Notes under the pieces: model-generated | Seen by the model: the letters and a program-made list of their open reading frames with translations, nothing else | Database searches by the model: none | What the model was told of the DNA's origin: nothing | Part shown: one piece after another, positions 57,059 to 64,000 of the stretch | Layout: each line of letters starts with the position of its first letter | How positions within the stretch are numbered: position 1 is the stretch's first letter | Program-made: the position numbers and the translations under genes | DNA from: Streptococcus sanguinis | GTDB taxonomy: Bacteria > Bacillota > Bacilli > Lactobacillales > Streptococcaceae | Reading direction: 5' to 3' | NCBI RefSeq assembly: GCF_900635155.1 | Contig: NZ_LR134002.1 | Span: 2,292,001 to 2,356,000 of the forward strand | Length of the DNA: 64,000 nt

Positions 57059-58681
57059 TTGCTTACAGTATCAGATGTATCACTGCGTTTCAGTGACCGA
57101 AAATTGTTTGATGAGGTCAACATCAAATTTACAGAAGGAAATACTTATGGATTGATTGGAGCTAACGGAGCTGGAAAATCAACCTTTTTAAAAATTTTAG
57201 CTGGTGATATCGAGCCAACAACAGGCCACATTTCTCTAGGACCAAATGAACGTCTTTCAGTCCTTCGCCAGAACCACTTTGACTATGAAGAAGAACGGGC
57301 TATTGATGTTGTAATAATGGGAAATGAGCATCTCTACAACATCATGAAAGAAAAAGATGCTATTTATATGAAGCCTGATTTTTCTGATGAAGATGGTGTA
57401 CGTGCGGCCGAGCTTGAGGGAGAGTTTGCTGAACTAGGTGGCTGGGAAGCTGAAAGTGAAGCCTCTCAATTATTGCAAAATCTCAATATTCCGGAAGATC
57501 TTCACTACCAAAATATGAGCGAGCTCTCTAACGGAGACAAGGTTAAGGTACTCTTAGCCAAAGCCCTTTTTGGTAAACCTGATGTCTTGCTTCTGGACGA
57601 GCCGACTAACGGTTTGGATATTCAGTCTATTACTTGGCTGGAAGACTTTCTTATCGATTTTGACAATACAGTTATTGTTGTATCCCACGACCGTCACTTT
57701 TTGAATAAAGTCTGCACTCATATGGCCGACCTTGACTTTGGAAAAATCAAACTCTATGTCGGAAACTATGATTTCTGGAAAGAATCAAGCGAACTAGCGG
57801 CTAAGCTTCTAGCTGACCGAAATGCCAAAACAGAAGAAAAAATCAAGCAACTTCAAGAATTTGTTGCTCGCTTTTCTGCCAATGCTTCAAAATCAAAACA
57901 AGCAACTTCTCGTAAAAAGATGCTTGACAAGATTGAGTTAGAAGAAATTGTTCCATCTAGCCGTAAATACCCATTTATCAGCTTTAAAGCAGAACGTGAA
58001 ATCGGTAATGATCTCTTGACAGTAGAAAACCTTTCTGTCAAGATAGATGGAGAAACTATTCTTGATAATATTAACTTCATTTTACGTCCTGGCGATAAAA
58101 CAGCTTTGATTGGCCAAAACGATATCCAAACAACAGCCTTGATTCGTGCTTTGATGGGTGATATTGAGTATGAAGGAACTGTTAAGTGGGGTGTCACAAC
58201 CAGTCAATCTTACCTACCAAAAGATAATTCTCGTGACTTTGCTAGTGGTGAATCAATCCTTGACTGGCTGCGTCAATTTGCTAGCAAAGAAGAGGATGAC
58301 AACACCTTCCTTCGAGGATTCCTTGGGCGCATGCTTTTCTCTGGAGATGAAGTTAACAAGTCTGTCAATGTCTTGTCAGGAGGAGAAAAAGTTCGGGTTA
58401 TGCTATCTAAGTTGATGTTGCTTAAATCCAACGTTTTAGTCTTGGACGATCCAACCAATCACTTAGATTTGGAATCAATCTCCAGCTTAAATGATGGATT
58501 GAAAAACTTCAAAGGATCCATTATTTTTGCCAGTCATGACCATGAATTTATTCAAACCTTGGCCAACCATATCATTGTCCTGTCTAAAAATGGCGTCATT
58601 GACCGTATTGACGAAACCTATGATGAATTCTTGGAAAATCAGGAAGTTCAGGCAAAAGTCAAGGAACTTTGGAAAGATTAA
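57059..58681 (+). CDS. ABC-F family ATPase, YbiT/YkpA-like (TTG start)
   Basis: 540 residues starting at TTG, with AGGAGA eight bases before it. Two ATPase domains without membrane parts. The first has Walker A GANGAGKST (about 34-42), signature LSNGDKVKVLLAKALF and Walker B VLLLDEPTNGLD. The linker (about 240-300) is the usual ABC-F arm. The second has a strongly altered Walker A (GQNDIQTTALI, no lysine) but a normal LSGGEKVRVML and VLVLDDPTNHLD. ABC-F proteins bind the ribosome E site; this branch has no known link to antibiotic resistance. The degenerate second P-loop may be a branch feature. Confidence 0.9.
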   Translation: MLTVSDVSLRFSDRKLFDEVNIKFTEGNTYGLIGANGAGKSTFLKILAGDIEPTTGHISLGPNERLSVLRQNHFDYEEERAIDVVIMGNEHLYNIMKEKDAIYMKPDFSDEDGVRAAELEGEFAELGGWEAESEASQLLQNLNIPEDLHYQNMSELSNGDKVKVLLAKALFGKPDVLLLDEPTNGLDIQSITWLEDFLIDFDNTVIVVSHDRHFLNKVCTHMADLDFGKIKLYVGNYDFWKESSELAAKLLADRNAKTEEKIKQLQEFVARFSANASKSKQATSRKKMLDKIELEEIVPSSRKYPFISFKAEREIGNDLLTVENLSVKIDGETILDNINFILRPGDKTALIGQNDIQTTALIRALMGDIEYEGTVKWGVTTSQSYLPKDNSRDFASGESILDWLRQFASKEEDDNTFLRGFLGRMLFSGDEVNKSVNVLSGGEKVRVMLSKLMLLKSNVLVLDDPTNHLDLESISSLNDGLKNFKGSIIFASHDHEFIQTLANHIIVLSKNGVIDRIDETYDEFLENQEVQAKVKELWKD

Positions 58682-58756
58682 TTCCTTGTCAATTTACGTT
58701 TACAAAGCTTTACAGAGGCATGAAACAACGTTTCTGCCTCTTTCTATATAAGAAAT

Positions 58757-61342
58757 ATGAATCACATTAAAGAATATTTTAAAAAAAATTGGCCTTATTT
58801 TTGCGCTTTCTTTATTCCATTTTTCATCATGTTCTTTGTCTACTTGATGTACGGAATTTACTGGAATAGCGAAACGTCTCCCTTGCTTGGTGATGGTTTT
58901 CATCAGTATGTCATTTTTGATACTAACCTAAGAAATATCCTCCATGGCACAGATAGTATTTTCTATACTTTCTCTAGTGGACTTGGGCAGAATTTCTATG
59001 CTTTATCTAGTTATTATTTAGGTAGCTTCTTATCTCCCTTGGTTTATTTCTTTGATTTGAAATCAATGCCAGATGCCGTCTATCTATTTACCTTAATCAA
59101 GTTTGGATTAATTGGACTCTCTACCTTTATCAGCATCAAAGGAATATTCAAAAAGATTCCAGCTTTACTCATCATCACTCTTTCAACTTCATTTTCTTTA
59201 ATGAGTTTTTCGGTCAGTCAATTGGAAATTAAAACCTGGTTGGATGTGTTTATCCTTGCACCTTTGATTGTGCTAGGTTTACATAGATTGATAACTGGAA
59301 AAGGCAGAGTACTATACTTTACAACACTGTCAATCCTCTTCATCCAAAATTATTATTTTGGTTATATGATGGCAATCTTTTTGGTCTTTTGGTACCTTCT
59401 TCAATTATCTTGGGATTTCAAAAATAGAATTAAAAGTTTACTTGACTTTACAGTCGTATCTGCTTTAGCAGGTCTGACTAGCCTAATCATGATTCTGCCA
59501 ACTTACCTAGACATAAGCACTCATGGTGAAACATTAACAAAAGTTTCTTCTTTGTTGACAGAAAAAAGTTGGTTCTTAGATGTATTTGCTAAAAATTTTA
59601 TTGGCAGTTTTGATACAACCAAGTATGGTTCTATCCCTATGATTTATGTCGGCACCTTCCCCTTGATTCTAGCTATCTTATTTTTCACCTTAAAATCTGT
59701 TAAGTTTCACGTGAAACTTTGCTACTTTTTACTCATTGCAATTTTCATAGCTAGTTTTTATCTTCAATATTTAGACTTACTTTGGCAGGGAATGCATGCT
59801 CCGAACATGTTTCTTCACCGTTATTCTTGGTTATTTTCTCTGGTAGTTATCTATATGGCTGCTGAGACTTTAAATCGTTGGAAAGATGTGAAATTGATGA
59901 ATGTTGCCATTAGTTTCACTTTGCTCAGCCTTGGATTTATTATTACTTTTATTCAGAGAAAACATTATGACTTTTTGGGTCCTGAGAATTATATTCTAAC
60001 ATTAGAATTTCTGCTGGCTTATCTCTTGATTAGCTTTGTCTTAGCAAAATCTTCTATTCAACCAAAAATCATTCTCCCTGTCTTGCTCTTCTTTGTTACT
60101 TTTGAACTGTCGCTTAATTCCTATTATCAAGTTGGAGGAATTGCTAAAGAATGGGTATTTGCCACTCGTTCATCTTATTCTAGTCACCTTGACGAGATTG
60201 ACAATCTTGTCAATTATTCCAAAAAGGAAAATATTGACTTTTTTAGAACAGAAAGATTGAATCCACAAACGGGAAATGACAGTATGAAATTTAACTACAA
60301 TGGAATTTCCCAGTTCTCATCTGTTCGAAATACTCAGGCAAGTTCTACTTTAGATAAACTTGGTTTTAAATCAGCAGGAACAAATCTGAATCTCCGTTAT
60401 CAAAACAACAGTATTTTAATGGATAGTATTTTTGGTGTTCGCTACAATCTATCTGAAACAGATCCTCAAAAATTTGGTTTTCTTCCTGAGAAAACTGAAA
60501 AAGAAATGTCTCTCTACCAAAATGATGCTGCACTTGGTTTAGCTTTTCTGACCAATGATGTTTACCATGATGTCAAGTTTACAAATTTGACTTTAGATAA
60601 TCAGACAGAATTTTTGAATAAATTGACTGGCTTTGATTTTAAATATTATGATAAAGTAGATGCTATAACTACTAATGAAAACATCAAGCAAATTGGTAAC
60701 AGAGTGACTGTGGATGTTGACAGAGAACATAATACAAGCTTTGCTAGTGTAATCTATACTGTCAATGTACCTGCTAACAGTCAACTATATGTTAATGTTG
60801 CTGGGATTGATTTTAGTAATGATGATCAGACAGATGTTGACATTGCTGTCAATAACTTTACAGAACGTTATACAACTAATAATGTTTTTCCTTTCTTTAA
60901 TGCTGGCTATTTCAGTCAAAGTCAAACAGTATCTATTCGCTTTACATTTCCAGACAATTCGACAGTTTCTTTTGATACGCCAGAATTTTTTGCCGTTAAT
61001 ACTGAGCAATATCAAAATGTCATTCAAAAATTAAAAGAACAGCCCGTTTCCACAACTACTGATTTAAACACAGTAAAAACAAACTATAGAGCGGAAAAGG
61101 ATACTTCATTATTCTTTACCATTCCTTATGATAAGGGATGGTCAGCCACTCTTAACGGGAAGTCTGTCACACTAAAACGAGCTCAAAACGGCTTTATGAA
61201 ATTAGATGTGAAAAAAGGAGAAGGAAATGTTGTCCTCACTTTCATTCCTAATGGACTGAAAGAAGGTGGCATTGCCTTCATATCTGGCATAATCTTATTT
61301 GTTTGCTATAGTTTTCTACGTAGGAAACAACAGAGAATGTAA
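58757..61342 (+). CDS. yfhO: YfhO-family membrane protein (lipid/teichoic acid glycosyltransferase-like)
   Basis: 861 residues. About 12-14 hydrophobic helices in the first 470 residues, with GDGFHQYVIFDTNLRN and SSGLGQNFYALSSYYLGSF near the start (the GT-C-type first outside loop). A large extracellular domain is flanked by a final helix at about 840. YfhO proteins are GT-C-like enzymes that glycosylate lipoteichoic acid or related polymers from lipid-linked sugars; the sugar here is unknown. A parS-like site lies inside at 59703-59718. Its 3' end abuts an IS3-type insertion. Confidence 0.9.
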   Translation: MNHIKEYFKKNWPYFCAFFIPFFIMFFVYLMYGIYWNSETSPLLGDGFHQYVIFDTNLRNILHGTDSIFYTFSSGLGQNFYALSSYYLGSFLSPLVYFFDLKSMPDAVYLFTLIKFGLIGLSTFISIKGIFKKIPALLIITLSTSFSLMSFSVSQLEIKTWLDVFILAPLIVLGLHRLITGKGRVLYFTTLSILFIQNYYFGYMMAIFLVFWYLLQLSWDFKNRIKSLLDFTVVSALAGLTSLIMILPTYLDISTHGETLTKVSSLLTEKSWFLDVFAKNFIGSFDTTKYGSIPMIYVGTFPLILAILFFTLKSVKFHVKLCYFLLIAIFIASFYLQYLDLLWQGMHAPNMFLHRYSWLFSLVVIYMAAETLNRWKDVKLMNVAISFTLLSLGFIITFIQRKHYDFLGPENYILTLEFLLAYLLISFVLAKSSIQPKIILPVLLFFVTFELSLNSYYQVGGIAKEWVFATRSSYSSHLDEIDNLVNYSKKENIDFFRTERLNPQTGNDSMKFNYNGISQFSSVRNTQASSTLDKLGFKSAGTNLNLRYQNNSILMDSIFGVRYNLSETDPQKFGFLPEKTEKEMSLYQNDAALGLAFLTNDVYHDVKFTNLTLDNQTEFLNKLTGFDFKYYDKVDAITTNENIKQIGNRVTVDVDREHNTSFASVIYTVNVPANSQLYVNVAGIDFSNDDQTDVDIAVNNFTERYTTNNVFPFFNAGYFSQSQTVSIRFTFPDNSTVSFDTPEFFAVNTEQYQNVIQKLKEQPVSTTTDLNTVKTNYRAEKDTSLFFTIPYDKGWSATLNGKSVTLKRAQNGFMKLDVKKGEGNVVLTFIPNGLKEGGIAFISGIILFVCYSFLRRKQQRM
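59703..59718. other. parS-like ParB/Spo0J binding site
   Basis: AGTTTCACGTGAAACT: a perfect 16-bp palindrome with 14 of 16 consensus parS bases, inside the yfhO coding region. Confidence 0.8.
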
Positions 61343-61349
61343 ATATATC

Positions 61350-61363
61350 AAAAAAAAAAAAAA
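61350..61363 (+). repeat. Poly-A tract of 14 bases
   Basis: Uninterrupted A14 eight bases after the yfhO stop codon. Length may vary between cells or be a sequencing artefact. Confidence 0.8.
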
Positions 61364-61436
61364 CAGCTACTTACCAATATAAAAAATAAGGCTCTTCATT
61401 AAAATTGTACTGACCCCCAAAAGTTAGACAATTAAT

Positions 61437-62198
61437 TTATCCAAAGGATTTAGTTCTGTATTGAACAGGGCTAAGTCCTTTTAGTTTTGTCTTAATTCGT
61501 TTGTTGTTGTAATAAAAAATATAATCCGCAATAGCTTGCTCAAGCTCATCCAGGGGCTGATATGATGTCTCAAGACCATAAAACATCTCAGATTTAAGTA
61601 TCCCAAAGAAAGATTCCATCATTCCGTTATCAGGACTGTTCCCTTTACGTGACATGGATGGACAAATGCCCTTGTTCTCTAAAAAATGATGATAAGATTG
61701 GTGCTGATATTGCCAGCCTTGGTCACTGTGAAGGATTGTTCCACTATATGATTTAGCTGGAAAGGCTTTCTCAAGCATGCTCTGAACTTGTTTCAAATCT
61801 GGTGAACGTGACACAGTGAAGTCAATAATCTCGCTGTTGTAACCATCCAACACAGGGGACAAGTAGAGTTTTCCTTCTGCTAAAGCAAACTCTGTCACAT
61901 CAGTATAACACTTCTCATAAGGTTTAGATGCACTGAACTGACGGTTGATGAGGTTATCAGCCTTTTTACCTATTTCCCCTCTGTATGATGAATACTTGCG
62001 TTTGCGGCGGATACGGGCTTTTAAGCCTAACCTCTTCATCAAACGTTGTATTTTTTTGTGATTGACGATAAAACCACGATTTCTTAGTTCCAGATGGATG
62101 CGACGATAGCCATAATTGCCATGATGTTCATCATAGATGTCTTGAATGAGCTCCTTTTTTCTCAAGAATAGTATAGCCATTTTTCTTGTATTGCGCAA
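61437..62198 (-). pseudogene. IS3 OrfB transposase, 5' truncated
   Basis: The open frame has 253 codons but starts without a ribosome site, in overlap with orfA. Intact DDE catalytic core: YTDVTEFAL (first Asp), HSDQGWQYQH (second Asp), and MMESFFGILKSE (Glu). The HTH_21-like part begins [19 protein letters not shown]. The region normally before it (about 30 residues of OrfB) is absent. The frame is +1 relative to orfA, so the usual -1 programmed shift cannot fuse the two. Probably inactive. Confidence 0.75.
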
Positions 62199-62484
62199 TC
62201 CACCTTGAAATCATACTAGAATTTGGTAAGGCATAATCTAAGGATGTCTGTTTCTGAGATTGCCCATCAATCAGAACTTTATCTATTATCTCTTGCTTCA
62301 GTTCTGGAGAATAATAACTATTCTTCCCTTTTTGGACAATGGCTAACCCATACCTGTCAATCAGGCGAATCATGTACCTTAGTCCAGAAACATCCACACC
62401 AAATCTTTTTGAAAGCTGGTTAAAGCTTAAACTTTGTTTTATGAGCTCATAGATTTGAACCTTGTCTTCATAACTCAATTTCAT
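62131..62484 (-). pseudogene. IS3 OrfA helix-turn-helix protein, 3' truncated
   Basis: 117 residues. Two helix-turn-helix units (about 5-45 and 55-95; [19 protein letters not shown] and [19 protein letters not shown]), as in IS150-type OrfA. After GYTILEKK the usual basic stretch and leucine-zipper end are missing; the reading passes straight into orfB-derived DNA in the wrong frame and stops at 62131. This marks the deletion joint near 62150-62160. Confidence 0.75.
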
Positions 62485-62597
62485 AAAAATAGCACCCCAA
62501 TCGTTAGATTTTATGTCTAACTTTTGGGGTGCAGTTCAAATGCTAGTGAAGGCCTTTTTTTGAACAATAAAAAAACACTCACTAGGAGTGTCTCTAG

Positions 62598-62671
62598 CTC
62601 CGGCAGTAGGACTCGAACCTACGACATCATGATTAACAGTCATGCGCTACTACCAACTGAGCTATGCCGGA
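62598..62671 (-). tRNA. tRNA-Asn (GTT)
   Basis: 74 bases. Acceptor TCCGGCA/TGCCGGA with discriminator G, anticodon loop containing GTT (in ACTGTTAAT), T-loop GGTTCGAGTCC. No CCA encoded. Confidence 0.97.
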
Positions 62672-62676
62672 TAATA

Positions 62677-62748
62677 TAGTCCGTACGGGATTCGAACCCG
62701 TGTTACCGCCGTGAAAAGGCGGTGTCTTAACCCCTTGACCAACGGACC
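62677..62748 (-). tRNA. tRNA-Glu (TTC)
   Basis: 72 bases. Acceptor GGTCCGT/ACGGACT with discriminator A, anticodon TTC in the loop CTTTTCA, T-loop GGTTCGAATCC. It lies five bases before tRNA-Asn in one transcript. Confidence 0.97.
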
Positions 62749-62793
62749 ATATGGTATGCTCCCTTTCAGAACATATTCCATTATATCAGGTTT

Positions 62794-63558
62794 TTAAGCT
62801 TTGTCAACTCTTTTCCCTTTATTTTCGAAAATATCTTTCAGATATTTCACTCTTAAACGAGTGACCGGACAGCGATGATTTTCGTAAAAAATAATTTCTC
62901 GATTTTTCTTGTCATAATCAACAATGTTGCCAATATTAACCAGATAAGATTTATGTGGTGAAAAAAATCGTTTAGATTGCTGATCTTTTTCTTGAATATC
63001 TGTTATCGTTCCATAAAACTCCTTGAGAAAATTTTTACCGACAATCCGAAGTTTATGAGAGCTCCCTGTCGTTTCGATATACAAAATATCGTTATAAGGC
63101 ATTCGAACATCATTGCCACGATAACTATATTCAAAATAATCTACCATATTGGTATTTTCAATTAGTGTACTCTTAGTGTAAAGAATACTGTCTTTGATTC
63201 TATTTTTAAAAGCATCATTGTTGATATCTTTATCAATAAAATCAAGTGCTGATACTTTATATTTAAAAGTCATAGTAGCAAATTCAGATTTTGAGGTTAC
63301 AAAAACTATAATGGCATAAGGATTATGATGACGGATAAATTGAGCTACTTCCAGCCCCTTTGTTTCCTCCCCCTTAATGTCAATATCCAAAAAATAAAGC
63401 TGGTTAACGTCTCCATTTTCAATATATTTTTTGAATTCTTTGATTTTTCCTGTAACCTGAACCTGGATGTCAATTCCAAGTTCCTCAGCAATTTCTGCTA
63501 ATGTCGTTTCCATCCTGACTTGATGAGATACGGTATCCTCTAAAACTAACACTTTCAT
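62794..63558 (-). CDS. comE: ComE, competence response regulator (LytTR)
   Basis: 254 residues. Receiver domain (about 1-125) with phosphoacceptor Asp in LYFLDIDIKG and the conserved Thr/Lys at FVTSKSE and FIDKD. C-terminal LytTR DNA-binding domain (about 145-245) with DILYIETTGSSHKLRI and FFSPHKSYLVN. It is activated by ComD in response to competence-stimulating peptide and drives early competence genes. It lies five bases after comD and next to tRNA-Glu, the streptococcal origin-side arrangement. Confidence 0.93.
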   Translation of the reverse strand: MKVLVLEDTVSHQVRMETTLAEIAEELGIDIQVQVTGKIKEFKKYIENGDVNQLYFLDIDIKGEETKGLEVAQFIRHHNPYAIIVFVTSKSEFATMTFKYKVSALDFIDKDINNDAFKNRIKDSILYTKSTLIENTNMVDYFEYSYRGNDVRMPYNDILYIETTGSSHKLRIVGKNFLKEFYGTITDIQEKDQQSKRFFSPHKSYLVNIGNIVDYDKKNREIIFYENHRCPVTRLRVKYLKDIFENKGKRVDKA

Positions 63559-63563
63559 AAATT

Positions 63564-64000
63564 CTATCTCCTAATTGTTAAAATCTGTGTAAAACTTCTT
63601 GGCTCAATTTGTGTATCAAGAGTGATAAATTCATACCTATCTAAAATTTCCTTGATGTTATTCAATCCATAGCCTCTATTTTCTCCTTTAGTTGAAAATT
63701 CCGGCTGATAGAGTTCTTCCAAATCCAATTTTCCTTCTTTACGAGAATTTTGAACAACAAAAATGGTTCTATCATCCAGTTGAACCAGAGAAACATGGAC
63801 AATTTTTTCCAGGCTGTCAATGGCACTCTCAATAGCGTTATTTAATAAAATACTAGCAATTCTGACCAGATCTAACAACTTGATTGGAAGACGTTCCACT
63901 TTATCCTTAACTTCAAAAGTCAGCTGAATCTGATGTTCACGCGCTTGAAAGATTGTCTCAGTCATGACACTCCTTAAAGCTGAATCTCCTACATTATTCA
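63564..64000 (-). CDS. comD: ComD, competence histidine kinase (3' part; 5' end beyond window)
   Basis: The C-terminal about 145 codons are in the window; the frame is open at the right edge. An internal ATG at 63965 is not the start. Seen: the dimerisation-side tail (GDSALRSVMTETIFQARE), the N-box of the GHKL ATPase domain in ILLNNAIESAIDS, and G-box NRGYGLNNIKEILDRY. It senses competence-stimulating peptide and phosphorylates ComE. The HisKA region and membrane part lie outside the window, so the CSP pherotype cannot be judged. Confidence 0.92.
   Translation of the reverse strand, partial: NNVGDSALRSVMTETIFQAREHQIQLTFEVKDKVERLPIKLLDLVRIASILLNNAIESAIDSLEKIVHVSLVQLDDRTIFVVQNSRKEGKLDLEELYQPEFSTKGENRGYGLNNIKEILDRYEFITLDTQIEPRSFTQILTIRR

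Larger units (their letters stand above)
61406..62538 (-). mobile_element. IS3-family (IS150 group) insertion sequence, internally deleted
   Basis: 1133 bp. Imperfect terminal inverted repeats of 25 bases: left TGTACTGACCCCCAAAAG..., right (reverse) TGAACTGCACCCCAAAAG..., both ending GTTAGACA, three mismatches. It is bounded by a 3-bp duplication AAT (61403-61405 and 62539-62541), typical of IS3 transposition. It contains orfA and orfB in the minus direction. A segment that normally holds the coiled-coil end of OrfA and the start of OrfB is missing, so the copy is probably not autonomous. The right end also contains a hairpin near 62494-62531 that pairs the IR with an inner GCACCCCAA copy. 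Confidence 0.88.

Overview
The window is a low-GC Gram-positive chromosome segment from a Streptococcus of the mitis/sanguinis type, most likely S. sanguinis or a very close relative. Evidence: Gram-positive type IV pilus ATPases (pilF, pilT), a dltXABCD operon, a comE-comD pair next to tRNA-Glu and tRNA-Asn, and the order yaaA-recF / guaB / trpS / ABC-F / yfhO / comE, which in streptococci lies beside the replication origin. Two parS-like ParB sites (50.8 and 59.7 kb) fit this. The origin is inferred to lie just beyond the right edge.

Layout. 0-2.3 kb: pilT (cut by the left edge) and pilF. 2.35-3.46 kb: a 1.1-kb gene-free region with a CiaR-type box and two candidate small RNAs. 3.5-6.3 kb: zinc-type CDF exporter, divergent TetR regulator, CynX-type MFS transporter. 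6.3-11.1 kb: housekeeping and accessory genes (S41 protease-like, AAG glycosylase, small lipoprotein, DeoR regulator with HAD phosphatase, GNAT). 11.1-15.6 kb: the dlt operon including the 43-residue dltX. 15.7-18.9 kb: PadR/DUF1700/DUF4097 operon and an S66 LD-carboxypeptidase. 19-25.4 kb: DUF4353 lipoprotein, a VTC-domain gene broken by a nonsense codon, a large YhgE/Pip membrane protein with two operators, a lipoprotein and a TetR regulator. 25.5-29.5 kb: a four-gene operon (SDR reductase, metallo-beta-lactamase-fold hydrolase, adenylate-forming enzyme, KAS III-like condensing enzyme) that looks like an uncharacterised fatty-acyl-derived metabolite pathway, in roles parallel to OleD/OleB/OleC/OleA.

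29.8-42.3 kb is mainly minus-strand core: rpsD with a structured leader, a TPP-riboswitch-controlled ABC importer, veg-dnaB and rplI-gdpP, mnmG, marC, mnmA. 42.6-45.6 kb: sdaAB-sdaAA, a HAD phosphatase and a LysM wall protein with a WalR/VicR-type box. 45.8-52.2 kb: ecfT-ecfA2-ecfA1, pgsA, a RodZ-like protein and a pair of M16 proteases. 52.4-61.3 kb: yaaA-recF, guaB, trpS, an ABC-F ATPase and yfhO. 61.4-62.5 kb: an internally deleted IS3-family element with 3-bp target duplication. The window ends with two tRNAs, comE and the 3' half of comD (competence quorum sensing).

Ordinary shadow reading frames were left out. Promoters, operators and RNA candidates are read by eye from the sequence, and their confidence is scored accordingly.
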